Counted from the first letter of the stretch, positions 15,335-25,120 are shown. The stretch is DNA of 64,000 nucleotides from CAZAPO01 sp044841755 (GCA_044841755.1 JAXOFM010000001.1:1116001-1180000), one strand, 5' to 3'. Numbers and translations are program-made. Notes: generated from the sequence alone by a model not told the origin.

Positions 15335-16266
15335 AAAATTATATAAATATAGCAGACATAGAAAACTTGAAAGAGTTGCTTCAAGAAGCTCATAGTTTAA
15401 AAAAATGTCAGTTTCAATTTAAAGAGTTAGGAAAGAACAAAACATTGGTGATGCTTTTCTTTAATTCAAGTTTGAGAACAAGATTGAGTACGGAAAAGGC
15501 CGCCAAAAATTTAGGGATGGAAGTTTCTATTCTCAATGTGAATGATACTTGGAAATTAGAATATGACGATGGAACTGTAATGAATTTAGACAAAGCAGAA
15601 CATATTAAAGAAGCTGCTCAAGTTATTTCTCAGTATGCAGATATTATTGCAGTAAGAGCATTTCCAACATTAGAAGATAAAGCTAAAGATGAGTCGGAAT
15701 TTGTGATAAAAAACCTAGAGAAATATGCTTCTGTTCCAATTGTAAATATGGAGAGTGCCACAGCGCATCCATTACAAGCCTTAGCTGATGCCATAACCAT
15801 TGAAGAGAAAAAGACGACGAAAAAGCCTAAAGTGGTTTTGTCTTGGGCACCGCATCCAAAAGCGTTACCTCATGCTGTAGCAAATTCTTTTGTGAAAATG
15901 ATGAAGGAGCTAGAAGTGGATTTTACTATTACACATCCAGAAGGCTATGAACTGGATGAAAATATAACACTTGGTTGTACCATAACCAATGACCAGGAAG
16001 AAGCATTTACAGATGCAGATTTTGTGTACACGAAAAACTGGAGTAGTTATAAAGATTATGGTAACGTATTGTCAACAGATGAAAACTGGATGATCACTAA
16101 GGACAAATTAGGAGCTGCAAAATTTATGCATTGTTTACCAGTAAGAAGAAATGTGGTGGTTGAAGATGCAGTTTTGGATAGTGATAATTCAATTGTAATT
16201 GAGCAGGCCAATAACAGAACCTATTCAGCACAAATAGTATTGAAGAAAATTTTGGAGAATCTATGA
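15331..16266 (+). CDS. argF': N-succinylornithine (or N-acetylornithine) carbamoyltransferase
   Basis: This enzyme transfers the carbamoyl group to N-acyl-ornithine. The 311 residues have the carbamoyl-phosphate loop SSLRTR (46-51), WAPHPKALPHAV and HCLPVRR, which mark the AOTCase/SOTCase branch rather than ordinary ornithine transcarbamylase. The specificity position, Glu92 in the Xanthomonas N-acetylornithine enzyme and Pro90 in the Bacteroides N-succinylornithine enzyme, is Ala89 here (in DKAEH). Ala at this site is reported to give succinylornithine specificity, so the pathway here is probably the succinyl route. Confidence 0.88.
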   Translation: MKNYINIADIENLKELLQEAHSLKKCQFQFKELGKNKTLVMLFFNSSLRTRLSTEKAAKNLGMEVSILNVNDTWKLEYDDGTVMNLDKAEHIKEAAQVISQYADIIAVRAFPTLEDKAKDESEFVIKNLEKYASVPIVNMESATAHPLQALADAITIEEKKTTKKPKVVLSWAPHPKALPHAVANSFVKMMKELEVDFTITHPEGYELDENITLGCTITNDQEEAFTDADFVYTKNWSSYKDYGNVLSTDENWMITKDKLGAAKFMHCLPVRRNVVVEDAVLDSDNSIVIEQANNRTYSAQIVLKKILENL

Positions 16267-17036
16267 AAGTACTCAAAGTAGTTAAAATAGGAGGGAACGT
16301 CATTGATGATCAAGAAGCTTTATCAACTTTCTTAAAAGATTTCAGTCAATTGGAAGGGTCAAAAATTTTGGTTCATGGAGGTGGAAAACTAGCGACAAGA
16401 CTTGCAGAGCAAATGAACGTTTCAGTTAAAATGATAGAAGGTAGAAGAATCACGGATGCTGAAACCTTAGATATCATCACTATGGTATATGCTGGAAAGA
16501 TCAATAAGAATATTGTTGCTCAATTACAGAAGTATAATTGTAACGCTATCGGCTTTACAGGAGCAGATGGAAATTCAATTGTTTCTCATAAAAGAGAAAT
16601 AAAAGCCATTGATTATGAATTCGTTGGAGATGTTGATAAAGTAAATCCCGAAATAATTTCAGTTTTACTCGATAATAATGTGACTCCTGTTTTTTGTGCA
16701 ATTACACATGATCAAAATGGACAATTATTAAATACGAATGCTGATACTATAGCTTCAGAATTGGCTATCGGGTTATCTGAATTATATGAAGTCGAATTAC
16801 ATTATTGTTTTGAAAAAAATGGAGTGCTCGCGGACATCAATGATGACAATTCAGTAGTAGAAGATATCAATCAAACTAATTATCAAGAGCTGAAAGAAGA
16901 AGGCGTTATTGCAGATGGAATGATTCCAAAACTGGACAATTGTTTTCATGCTATTGAACATAAAGTAGGCAAGGTTTGCATTGGAAAACCGGAAATGCTT
17001 TTTAAGAAGAATATAAAACACACAATAATACAATGA
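16263..17036 (+). CDS. argB: N-acyl-glutamate kinase
   Basis: ArgB phosphorylates N-acyl-glutamate in the second pathway step. The 257-residue amino-acid kinase shows KIGGNVID (8-15), the GGGK loop LVHGGGKLA and the C-terminal segment with DGMIPKL. The length is that of the single-domain form. It has 4-bp overlaps with both neighbours. No sign of an N-terminal arginine-sensing helix is visible, so control by arginine probably lies in the leader rather than in this enzyme. Confidence 0.94.
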   Translation: MKVLKVVKIGGNVIDDQEALSTFLKDFSQLEGSKILVHGGGKLATRLAEQMNVSVKMIEGRRITDAETLDIITMVYAGKINKNIVAQLQKYNCNAIGFTGADGNSIVSHKREIKAIDYEFVGDVDKVNPEIISVLLDNNVTPVFCAITHDQNGQLLNTNADTIASELAIGLSELYEVELHYCFEKNGVLADINDDNSVVEDINQTNYQELKEEGVIADGMIPKLDNCFHAIEHKVGKVCIGKPEMLFKKNIKHTIIQ

Positions 17037-18100
17037 ATTTAGAGAGTTTGACATCTGAAGCAATTAAGCTGCTTAAATTGCTAATAGAAACGCAATCTTT
17101 TTCTTCTGAAGAAGATCAAACAGCACTATTAATTGAAGATTGGTTTCAAAAGTTTGAGGTTGAATACAAAAGAACTCAAAACAACGTTTGGGCTATCAAT
17201 AAATACTTTGATGAAAGTAAACCAACCTTGTTATTGAATTCACATCACGATACAGTCAAGCCAAATAAAGGATATACCAAAGACCCTTTTAAAGCGATAG
17301 TAGAGGACGGAAAGTTATTTGGATTAGGAAGTAATGATGCAGGAGGCTGTCTCGTTTCGTTGATAGCCACATTTACCTATTTCTATACTAAAAAGAACTC
17401 GAAATACAATTTAGTGTTAGTAGCTTCAGCTGAAGAAGAGAGTAGTGGACCAAATGGTTTGAATAGTATGTTGAAAGTTATTCCAAACATTGATGTAGCT
17501 ATTGTTGGAGAACCAACCCTTATGAATTTAGCTGTAGCAGAAAAAGGACTTGTTGTCTTTGATGCTAAAGTAAAAGGGACTCCAGGGCATGCAGCACATC
17601 CAAACGATGATAATGCATTATACAATACTATTGAGGTGTTGAAGTGGTTTCAAGATTATAAGTTTGAAAGACCTTCTGAAGCTTTAGGAGATGTGAAAAT
17701 GACGGTCACACAAATTAAAGGTGGAAAGCAACATAATGCAATTCCTGCTGAGGTTGAATTGGTAATTGATGTTCGAGTGAATGATGCTTATTCTAATCAA
17801 GAGATTGCAGATATTTTAATTGCCGAATCCCCTTGTTCAAGTATTGCCCCAAGAAGCTTAAGATTAAATTCATCGAGTATTCCAGTAGATCATGAGTTGG
17901 TAAAGGCTGGAATTGCAATGGGTAGAAGTACGTATGGATCTCCAACACTTTCAGATCAAGCAGCATTGAGTAGTCCATCTTTAAAGTTAGGACCTGGAGA
18001 TAGTACTCGATCGCATAGTGCAGACGAATTTATTTATATAGCAGAAATAGAAGAAGGAATACAGATTTACGTTGAATTACTTAATCGAGTAATTGTATAA
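17033..18100 (+). CDS. argE: M20 family N-acyl-ornithine/citrulline deacylase
   Basis: This zinc amidohydrolase of the M20 family removes the N-acyl group. The 355-residue protein has the metal ligands His71 and Asp73 in NSHHDTV, Asp102 in GSNDAGG and the catalytic Glu pair 134-135 in AEEESSG, followed by a dimerisation lid. Because the transcarbamylase upstream acts on the acylated amine, the likely substrate is N-acyl-citrulline rather than N-acyl-ornithine. Confidence 0.9.
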   Translation: MNLESLTSEAIKLLKLLIETQSFSSEEDQTALLIEDWFQKFEVEYKRTQNNVWAINKYFDESKPTLLLNSHHDTVKPNKGYTKDPFKAIVEDGKLFGLGSNDAGGCLVSLIATFTYFYTKKNSKYNLVLVASAEEESSGPNGLNSMLKVIPNIDVAIVGEPTLMNLAVAEKGLVVFDAKVKGTPGHAAHPNDDNALYNTIEVLKWFQDYKFERPSEALGDVKMTVTQIKGGKQHNAIPAEVELVIDVRVNDAYSNQEIADILIAESPCSSIAPRSLRLNSSSIPVDHELVKAGIAMGRSTYGSPTLSDQAALSSPSLKLGPGDSTRSHSADEFIYIAEIEEGIQIYVELLNRVIV

Positions 18101-18119
18101 AACAAATAACAACAGAATT

Positions 18120-19394
18120 ATGAAATTGTGGGATAAAGGATTTTCGGTAGATAAACACATTGAAAATTTCACTGTAGGAAACGATAGAGAAATTGATTTA
18201 CATATTGCCAAATACGATGTAATTGCATCAAAAGCGCATGCAAAAATGTTGGCTAAGATTGGAATCCTTACTGAGGCTGAATTAGATCAGTTGTTAGAAG
18301 GACTTGATATACTTGCAACTCAAATTGAAGAAGGATCATTCATTATTGAAGAGGAGTTTGAAGATGTTCATTCTAAAATAGAAGCTGAACTTACGCAGAT
18401 GTGTGGCGATGTTGGGAAAAAGATTCATACGGCCAGATCAAGAAACGATCAGGTTTTGGTTGCTTGCCAATTGTATTACAAAGAAAATCTGTCGCAGATT
18501 AAATCACTAACAAAAGAGTTTTTCGAGACTTTATTGGCTTTAGCTGAAACTCATAAGGATAAATTATTGCCAGGATATACACATTTGCAAGTAGCAATGC
18601 CTTCATCGTTTGGTTTATGGTTATCAGCTTATGCAGAAACATTAATAGATGATGTATTCTTATTAGATGCAGCTAGAAAAACAATCGACCAAAACCCATT
18701 AGGGTCAGCTGCTGGTTATGGAAGTTCGTTTCCAATTGATAGAGAGTTTACAACAAAGGAATTAGAGTTTGATACGTTAAAGTATAATGTAGTTGCAGCG
18801 CAAATGGCAAGAGGGAAGAGTGAAAGAACAATTGCTGCAGCTCTTGGGAGTTTAGCCAATACTTTGTCTAGATTCGCTATGGATATTTGCCTGTATATGA
18901 GCCAAAATTTCGACTTTATTGCTTTCCCAGATGAGTTAACTACAGGAAGCAGTATCATGCCTCATAAAAAGAACCCAGATGTATTTGAGTTAATTAGAGG
19001 AAAGAGTAATAAGATTCAAGCGTTGCAATCAGAAATGGTGTTGATTACTAATAACCTTCCAAGTGGATATCATAGAGATTATCAGTTACTAAAGGAGAAT
19101 ATGATTTCAGCCATTGAAGAGATGAAAAGTATTCTATTTATTTTCAATTTTTCAATTCAACAAATGGAAGCAAAGGAGGTGAATTTGAATGATGAAAAAT
19201 ATAAGTATTTATTTACCGTTGATTCTATAAATAATTTAGTTGTAGAAGGGAAAACATTTAGAGAAGCATATCAAGAAATAGGAGGAGAAGTTCAAAATGG
19301 GACTTACAAACCAGATACTTCCAAAAAACACTCCCATATTGGCAGTATTCATAATTTATCATTGGAAAAAATCAAGTCAAAATTTCCAGAATAG
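18120..19394 (+). CDS. argH: Argininosuccinate lyase
   Basis: ArgH cleaves argininosuccinate to arginine and fumarate, the last step of the operon. It has 424 residues when started at ATG 18120 (MKLWDKGF), which matches family N-termini. An upstream in-frame codon would overlap argE. The fumarase/aspartase signature GSSIMPHKKNPD begins at residue 276, and HTARSRNDQV is present near the N-terminus. With this gene the operon has every step from N-acyl-glutamate to arginine except carbamoyl phosphate synthesis. Confidence 0.96.
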   Translation: MKLWDKGFSVDKHIENFTVGNDREIDLHIAKYDVIASKAHAKMLAKIGILTEAELDQLLEGLDILATQIEEGSFIIEEEFEDVHSKIEAELTQMCGDVGKKIHTARSRNDQVLVACQLYYKENLSQIKSLTKEFFETLLALAETHKDKLLPGYTHLQVAMPSSFGLWLSAYAETLIDDVFLLDAARKTIDQNPLGSAAGYGSSFPIDREFTTKELEFDTLKYNVVAAQMARGKSERTIAAALGSLANTLSRFAMDICLYMSQNFDFIAFPDELTTGSSIMPHKKNPDVFELIRGKSNKIQALQSEMVLITNNLPSGYHRDYQLLKENMISAIEEMKSILFIFNFSIQQMEAKEVNLNDEKYKYLFTVDSINNLVVEGKTFREAYQEIGGEVQNGTYKPDTSKKHSHIGSIHNLSLEKIKSKFPE

Positions 19395-19436
19395 CTTTAT
19401 AAAATTTAAATTCGTAAACAATAATAAAACACTATA

Positions 19437-19943
19437 ATGAAAACACTGAAACACTTATTATTAGCCGTTTTTTCACTTGCTTTAGTTGCTTGTGGAGGAG
19501 AGGAAAAGAAAGAGAAAGAAACTAAGGTTAAAATTAGCGACACTAAGGTTGAAAAGAAAGTAGATGAAAATGTTAGCAAGGTAGTTATTGCTGGTAATGA
19601 CATGATGAAGTTTGATAAGACCGAAATACGTGTAAAAGCTGGGAAAAAGGTAAAACTTACTTTACGCCATATTGGGAAAATGGATGTTAATGTAATGGGT
19701 CATAACGTAGTAATATTAAAACAAGGGGTTGATGTTATTGCTTTTGCCGCAAAAGCTGCTACAGAGAAAGCAAATGGATATATCCCAACAGATTCTAAAG
19801 ATGTAATTGCTTATACCGAAATGATTGGAGGAGGTCAAACTACTACTATTGAATTTGACGCTCCAGCTGCTGGAGAGTATGACTTTATTTGTAGTTTCCC
19901 AGCTCATTATGCAATGATGAAAGGGAAGTTTATAGTAGAATAA
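19437..19943 (+). CDS. Azurin-type copper lipoprotein
   Basis: This is a 168-residue exported blue copper protein that carries electrons in the periplasm. The signal peptide ends in a lipobox LVAC with Cys19, so it is anchored to a membrane. It is followed by a charged Glu/Lys linker (21-45). The type 1 copper ligands are all present: His89 in MGHNVV, Cys152, His157 and Met161 with the azurin spacing. The single gene lies 42 bp after argH and faces the next cluster convergently. Its partner oxidase or reductase is not in the window. Confidence 0.9.
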   Translation: MKTLKHLLLAVFSLALVACGGEEKKEKETKVKISDTKVEKKVDENVSKVVIAGNDMMKFDKTEIRVKAGKKVKLTLRHIGKMDVNVMGHNVVILKQGVDVIAFAAKAATEKANGYIPTDSKDVIAYTEMIGGGQTTTIEFDAPAAGEYDFICSFPAHYAMMKGKFIVE

Positions 19944-19956
19944 CTTCTATAAAATA

Positions 19957-20874
19957 TTAAAAATTACTGGTTAGACGGTAAGCTTCTATAACTGCAAGCT
20001 CGCCGTCTTTTCCTTTTATAGAGTTTCCATGTTCCATTCCAAGAATACCATCGTAACCTTTGCTGTGAATATGTTTGAAGACATTTAAATAGTTTATCTC
20101 ACCTGTAGTTGGTTCATTACGCCCAGGATTATCACCAATTTGAAAATATGCTATTTCATCCCAACAAGTATCTATATTAGGGATTAAATTTCCTTCCTGA
20201 ATTTGTTGATGATATATATCGAATAAAATTTTGCACGAAGGTGAGTTAACAGCTTTACATATTTGAAAGGCTTGTGGTGATTCGGTTAAAAATAGCCCTG
20301 GATGATTTCTGAAATTTAATGGTTCAAGAACCATAACAAGATTATGAGGCTCTAGAATATCACAAGCTCTTTTAAGGGCTTCTACAACATTTGCAGTTTG
20401 ATAATCCTTATTTAATCTTAGGTCTACATGACCAGGAACTACAGTCATCCATTTAGCATTTACTCTTTTTGCCACTTCAACTGAAGTACGGATATCATTC
20501 AGGAATTCATCTAAATAGTCTTGCTTTCCAGAAGCAAGGTTAGGTTCTTTCCAATAAATTTTATGAGCAACAAAAACACCCATTTCCATGTTATTGTCGG
20601 ACATTAACTTTGCAACGGCTTCTTGTTCCTCAACTGTACGTCCTTTCATACCATTATCTTCCAGAGCCTTGAATCCTTGATCAATCATGAACTTGATTTG
20701 GTCTAAAAAGTTATCTCCAGCATGATTTTTAAACATACCTACATGAGGTGCAAACTTCATTTTAAAAGTAGCTGAATTTTCACTGCTAGAATTAAGTGAA
20801 AAAGACGATAAAGGAGTTGCAGTAATTGCAGCTGAGGTTAATAATCCATTTTGAATGAATTTACGTCTTTTCAT
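19957..20874 (-). CDS. Exported TIM-barrel protein, hydroxypyruvate isomerase-like
   Basis: The 305-residue TIM barrel belongs to the xylose isomerase-like/AP endonuclease 2 group. It contains FDIYHQQIQEGNL, close to the metal-site motif of hydroxypyruvate isomerases. The N-terminus MKRRKFIQNGLLTSAAITA looks like a twin-arginine-type export signal, so it is probably folded before export to the periplasm. It is the last gene of the minus-strand set (GMC enzyme, small subunit, DUF1080, this). In related loci such barrels isomerise or cleave oxidised sugars, so a 3-keto-sugar is a plausible substrate. The exact reaction is unknown. Confidence 0.75.
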   Translation of the reverse strand: MKRRKFIQNGLLTSAAITATPLSSFSLNSSSENSATFKMKFAPHVGMFKNHAGDNFLDQIKFMIDQGFKALEDNGMKGRTVEEQEAVAKLMSDNNMEMGVFVAHKIYWKEPNLASGKQDYLDEFLNDIRTSVEVAKRVNAKWMTVVPGHVDLRLNKDYQTANVVEALKRACDILEPHNLVMVLEPLNFRNHPGLFLTESPQAFQICKAVNSPSCKILFDIYHQQIQEGNLIPNIDTCWDEIAYFQIGDNPGRNEPTTGEINYLNVFKHIHSKGYDGILGMEHGNSIKGKDGELAVIEAYRLTSNF

Positions 20875-20884
20875 AATTCTAAAT

Positions 20885-21667
20885 TTAATGGTCTAGTTCT
20901 AATATCTTAATATCTCTAAATTCTACAGGATGACTCTCGCTTTGTAGAGCAATGTATCCTTGAGTAAGTAACTCACCTTCTTTTTCTGGGAAGGTGTTAT
21001 ATCCTCCTCCAATCACAGGGTTCGAATATGACATTACTTCTTTATTATTTATCTTATGTGTAATTAAGGTGTCTGTAACAACCACTTCCATGTCTACCCA
21101 AGATTCATCATATATTGTTTCAGATATAGATGAAATACAATGATCTTTAACAAGTTTATTGTTGATTTCTACGTGAGTTCCTGGTGTGCACAAATTACCT
21201 GAAGGTCTTTCTTCTCCTTCCTTTAACCCACCTAAAAACTGAACTTCTAGACAAACTGGAAATTCCTGATCTAGACCGATGCTTTCAGGAGATTGTGAAT
21301 GAATCATTACGCCACTATTTTTATGTGCCCAACTAGGGCCACCATTTAATTGTTCGCCTGTGAAACGATATTGCATCTTCAGTCTATAGTTGTTGAAAGG
21401 AGCTTTGTAAAAAAGAAGTCCGTACTGATTTGTAAAGGAGTCATACTCTTTATAAGAAACGCGAATTACGCTATTGTCAACTTGAAAAGTATTGAATACA
21501 TTATCATTAAGTTCATAACCATTGATCTTGACAAGCCAATCATCAAGATCTTTACCATTAAACAAAGAGACCCATTCCTTTTTAGGATGGGTCTCTTTAT
21601 TATTTTTGCAACTTGTTAGATAGCAAAAGCTAAACACAAAAATTGCTATAAGAACAAAACGATTCAT
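20885..21667 (-). CDS. DUF1080 lipoprotein, 3-keto-disaccharide hydrolase-like
   Basis: The 260-residue lipoprotein (lipobox LTSC, Cys20 region after ATG 21667) carries one DUF1080 (PF06439) concanavalin-like domain with WVSLFNGKDLDDW at its start. Members of this family hydrolyse 3-keto-glucosides. I took ATG 21667 because it opens a proper lipoprotein signal. Longer versions would run into the gene upstream. It lies one base after the small dehydrogenase subunit, which fits an oxidation-then-hydrolysis pathway. It is more distant from the two plus-strand DUF1080 proteins than those are from each other. Confidence 0.82.
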   Translation of the reverse strand: MNRFVLIAIFVFSFCYLTSCKNNKETHPKKEWVSLFNGKDLDDWLVKINGYELNDNVFNTFQVDNSVIRVSYKEYDSFTNQYGLLFYKAPFNNYRLKMQYRFTGEQLNGGPSWAHKNSGVMIHSQSPESIGLDQEFPVCLEVQFLGGLKEGEERPSGNLCTPGTHVEINNKLVKDHCISSISETIYDESWVDMEVVVTDTLITHKINNKEVMSYSNPVIGGGYNTFPEKEGELLTQGYIALQSESHPVEFRDIKILELDH

Positions 21668-21668
21668 T

Positions 21669-22238
21669 TTACAATGACCAAGACTTTCCACCGGTGAGCT
21701 CCTGTAAATCTCCACAATACGCTTGTCCTGGAATAGGGTCATAAGGTAAAATAGTCTCGCCAACTAATTCAGAATTTCTATAAGCCCAAATACTTTGACC
21801 TTTAATTTGATTTAAAAATTGAGAATTTGGATTGTCAGCTCCTTCTTCACCTCTTAGCTTCATATGATTGTCTAAAAGATCTTTGTAGTTATCTTCTGTT
21901 AGCTTACTAATATTGGTTCCATAGTTTTCTTTCACCAAATTCAGCAACGATTCCATAGCTTTTCTTGACTGCGCTTGTTCTTCTTCCATAAGCACCTCAT
22001 TTACATATTTATCAAGAAATTCTGCAACATTTACTTCTGATGCAGAAGGAGTGTCAGTTTTTGGTAAAATGGTATCAGTAATTCCTTTTAATAAAGCTCC
22101 TTCTTCACTTGTGAAAAAAGATGGTTGCCATGATGTAGCATCACTTGTACAGCTTTGAAGTATGCTTAATACCGAAGGTGTTGCAACTGCAATTCCAGCT
22201 GCAATACCTATATTTTTTAATGCTTCTCTTCTTTTCAT
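21669..22238 (-). CDS. Gluconate 2-dehydrogenase subunit 3-type protein
   Basis: The 189-residue small subunit has the twin-arginine signal MKRREALKNIGIAAGIAVA and a helical mature part ending in CGDLQELTGGKSW. This family partners GMC flavoproteins, and the GMC gene lies 12 bp upstream. The flavoprotein has no signal of its own, so this subunit probably carries it through the Tat system as a complex. Together they should form a periplasmic sugar or glycoside dehydrogenase. Confidence 0.85.
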   Translation of the reverse strand: MKRREALKNIGIAAGIAVATPSVLSILQSCTSDATSWQPSFFTSEEGALLKGITDTILPKTDTPSASEVNVAEFLDKYVNEVLMEEEQAQSRKAMESLLNLVKENYGTNISKLTEDNYKDLLDNHMKLRGEEGADNPNSQFLNQIKGQSIWAYRNSELVGETILPYDPIPGQAYCGDLQELTGGKSWSL

Positions 22239-22250
22239 TTCTTTATTAGT

Positions 22251-23966
22251 TTATAGAGTACCATTTTTTAATTGCTCTGCAGCATGATTAGCTGCTCTTG
22301 CAGTAAATGCCATATAAGTGAGTGATGGGTTTTGACAACCTGAAGAAGTCATAAATGAACCATCTGTAACATAAACATTCTTACAGGCATGTACCTGATT
22401 CCATTTATTAAGAACCGAAGTTTTTGAGTCATGTCCCATTCTTGCAGTTCCCATTTCATGGATTCCTAACCCAATTGCGTTTCCAGGATTATCATACCCA
22501 TATACATTTTTAAATCCAGCGGCTTCAAGCATTTTTATAGCTTGTTCTTGCATGTCTTTACGCATTGCTTTCTCGTTTTCTCCAAAAGCAGCATCAAAAG
22601 TAACGGTTGGTAATCCCCATTCGTCAAGTTTATCATAATCAAGATACATTCTGTTACTATGATCTGGCAAACATTCACCAAATGCAGTAATACCCATTCC
22701 CCAGCCTCCAGGTTTAAGTATTTCCTCTTTTAGCTCGGATCCATATTTCATTTCAGCAACAAGGTCAGATGTTGATCCACGACCAGCTCCACCTTGAAAT
22801 CCATATCCTCTTATAAAGTCTTTTGTGTCTGACTTACCATCACCTAGATTTCTAAATCTTGGAATGTAAATCCCTCCAGGAGGACGCCCTTTTACATATT
22901 TGTCGTCATATCCTTCTATGCTACCTCTTGCTCCAACTTGAAAATGGTGGTCCATAATATTATGTCCTAACTCACCACTATCGTTTCCTAATCCATTTGG
23001 AAAGCGATCCGATTTAGATTGCATTAATATAGAGGTAGAAGCAACCGCTGAAGCACATAAAAAGATCACTTTAGCATGGTATTCTAGTTTTTCTTTGGTT
23101 TCAGCATCGATTACTCTAACTCCAGTAGCCTTAGCAGTTTTTTCATCATAAATAACCTCATGTACAATGGAGTGAGGTCTTAATGTCATATTTCCAGTTG
23201 CTTCCGCTGCTGGTAGTGTTGAAGAGTTACTACTAAAATAAGCACCATAAGGACAACCACGCATACATCTATTTCTGTATTGACAAGTACTACGACCTAG
23301 ACCAGGTTTAGTTCCTTCTGTAATATGAGCAACACGACCATTAGTAACGGTTCTATCCATTTTATCTTTAACGTTGTCCCTAAAATGTTCCTCAACGCAA
23401 TTTAAAGGCATTGGTTTTAAGAATTTACCGTCTGGTAATTGAGGGATGCCTTCATTGCTCCCTGCAACACCAATATATTCTTCTACTTTATCGTACCAAG
23501 GAGAAATGTCTTTGTAGCGAACAGGCCAATCAACCGCAATTCCGTCTTTCTTATTTGCACTAAAGTCTAAGTCACTTAATCTGTAACTATGACGACCCCA
23601 CATTAAAGAACGACCGCCTACATGATATCCTCTTATCCAATCGAACCTTCTGTCTTCATTGTATGGATGCTTTTGGTCATCAACAAAAAAATGTTGACGC
23701 GCTTCGTGTGTCACATAACCTGTGCGATGTTGTTTAGGTTTTTTCTTTTTTGTTTCTCTTGTAGTAGCTCCATTATTAGGCATATCCCATGGGTCTAAAT
23801 GTGCAGTATGATAATCCTCAACGTGTTTGACCATTCGTCCACGTTCAAGAACCAAAGTCTTTAAACCGTTTTCACACAATTCTTTAGCGGCCCAACCACC
23901 AGAAATTCCAGTACCTACCACAATTGCGTCATAAAGCTCATCTTCACTTGCGCATAAATAGTTCAT
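22251..23966 (-). CDS. GMC oxidoreductase (probable glycoside 3-dehydrogenase large subunit)
   Basis: The 571-residue flavoprotein has the FAD loop VVGTGISGG (16-24), a cysteine-rich segment CQYRNRCMRGCPYG in the middle, and the C-terminal GMC motif GCQNPSLTYMAFTARAAN with GIHEMGTARMG. Relatives paired with a subunit-3 protein oxidise sugars or glycosides, often at C3. The DUF1080 hydrolase genes nearby favour a 3-keto product. It is the first gene of the minus-strand set and faces the AraC regulator across a 108-bp gap that must hold both promoters. Confidence 0.88.
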   Translation of the reverse strand: MNYLCASEDELYDAIVVGTGISGGWAAKELCENGLKTLVLERGRMVKHVEDYHTAHLDPWDMPNNGATTRETKKKKPKQHRTGYVTHEARQHFFVDDQKHPYNEDRRFDWIRGYHVGGRSLMWGRHSYRLSDLDFSANKKDGIAVDWPVRYKDISPWYDKVEEYIGVAGSNEGIPQLPDGKFLKPMPLNCVEEHFRDNVKDKMDRTVTNGRVAHITEGTKPGLGRSTCQYRNRCMRGCPYGAYFSSNSSTLPAAEATGNMTLRPHSIVHEVIYDEKTAKATGVRVIDAETKEKLEYHAKVIFLCASAVASTSILMQSKSDRFPNGLGNDSGELGHNIMDHHFQVGARGSIEGYDDKYVKGRPPGGIYIPRFRNLGDGKSDTKDFIRGYGFQGGAGRGSTSDLVAEMKYGSELKEEILKPGGWGMGITAFGECLPDHSNRMYLDYDKLDEWGLPTVTFDAAFGENEKAMRKDMQEQAIKMLEAAGFKNVYGYDNPGNAIGLGIHEMGTARMGHDSKTSVLNKWNQVHACKNVYVTDGSFMTSSGCQNPSLTYMAFTARAANHAAEQLKNGTL

Positions 23967-24074
23967 ATTAAGTTAGTTTATTAATAGTTAGAAGAATAAG
24001 TTTTTTAAGTCAAAAATGTACGACTTCTTGCCAAATTAATTATTTTGCACTGTATTAGTGTTCAATTTTTTTCA

Positions 24075-25097
24075 GTGAAGATAAATATACAAAAAATAGC
24101 ACCTTTCGAAGCTGATGGAACGGTTTATCATGCCGATACTTGTTTGCCATTGGTAGATGCTGTGGAGAGGAAGAAGTTAAAATTTAAAGCTTTGGCAAGA
24201 TATACCTATCCTGGAGATAGACTGACCGAGGATACATTGGGTCTAAATAGCGTTGGTTATTGGGATGCTAATGAGCCTCAAGATTGGGGCTTAAATTGGC
24301 ATAGAAATGAAGGTATAGAAATACACTTTCTAGAATCGGGAACAATGCCTTATGCGCAAGGAAATATAGAGACTGAGTTGCAACCAAATTTTTTAACAAT
24401 AACAAGGCCTTGGGAAGCTCATAAAGTTGGAAATCCCAACATTGGAATGGGTAAATTCTATTGGGTGATTATTGATTTGGATGTGCGCAGACCACATCAA
24501 AACTGGGTCTGGCCTAATTGGATCGTTTTAGCACCTAAAGACTTAGATAGATTAACCACTATTTTAAGGCAAAATGAAAAGATGCTTTGGAAGGCTGACA
24601 ATAGAATTAGAGAATGCTTTCAGCGGATTGGTAAAGCGGTTGACAGCGATCAAGATGGGAGTAATTCTTCCAGAATTAGACTTTTAATTAACCACTTGTT
24701 AATTCTTTTATTAGACTTGCTTGATGCTGAGGAAGTTGAGTTAAATGAGCAGCTTACGGATAGTTCTAGGAGTGTGAAATTATTTCTTAAAGAACTTGAT
24801 AAGAATTTAACAGAATCATGGACCATTGAGCAAATGGCCCAATCAGCTGGTGTTGGTTTGACCAGATTTACGCATCACTGCAAACGAATTACCAACTTAA
24901 CTCCAATGCGTTACCTTATGATCAAGAGGCTGGAGCTTTCAAAAAAGATACTTGTTTCACATGAGGATTTAAGCGTTGCTGAGGTAGCTTTTAGTTGTGG
25001 TTTTTCTACGAGTCAGTATTTCTCAACTGTTTTTAAAAAGCATGAAAAATGCACTCCTATTGAGTATCGAAATAGGGTTCTACAATTGGTAGATTAA
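24075..25097 (+). CDS. AraC family transcriptional regulator
   Basis: The 340-residue regulator has an N-terminal cupin-type sensor domain (HRNEGIEIHFLESGTMPYAQ region) and a C-terminal pair of helix-turn-helix units (about 235-335), with EVAFSCGFSTSQYFSTVFKKH typical of AraC. I start it at GTG 24075 (MKINIQKIAP), because the TTG 30 bp upstream is part of a likely -7 element TATTTTG (24041-24047). It lies between the GMC set and the plus-strand set and most likely controls one or both in response to a sugar. Confidence 0.88.
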   Translation: MKINIQKIAPFEADGTVYHADTCLPLVDAVERKKLKFKALARYTYPGDRLTEDTLGLNSVGYWDANEPQDWGLNWHRNEGIEIHFLESGTMPYAQGNIETELQPNFLTITRPWEAHKVGNPNIGMGKFYWVIIDLDVRRPHQNWVWPNWIVLAPKDLDRLTTILRQNEKMLWKADNRIRECFQRIGKAVDSDQDGSNSSRIRLLINHLLILLLDLLDAEEVELNEQLTDSSRSVKLFLKELDKNLTESWTIEQMAQSAGVGLTRFTHHCKRITNLTPMRYLMIKRLELSKKILVSHEDLSVAEVAFSCGFSTSQYFSTVFKKHEKCTPIEYRNRVLQLVD

Positions 25098-25120
25098 AAG
25101 ATGTTTTCTTACAGCTTTAT

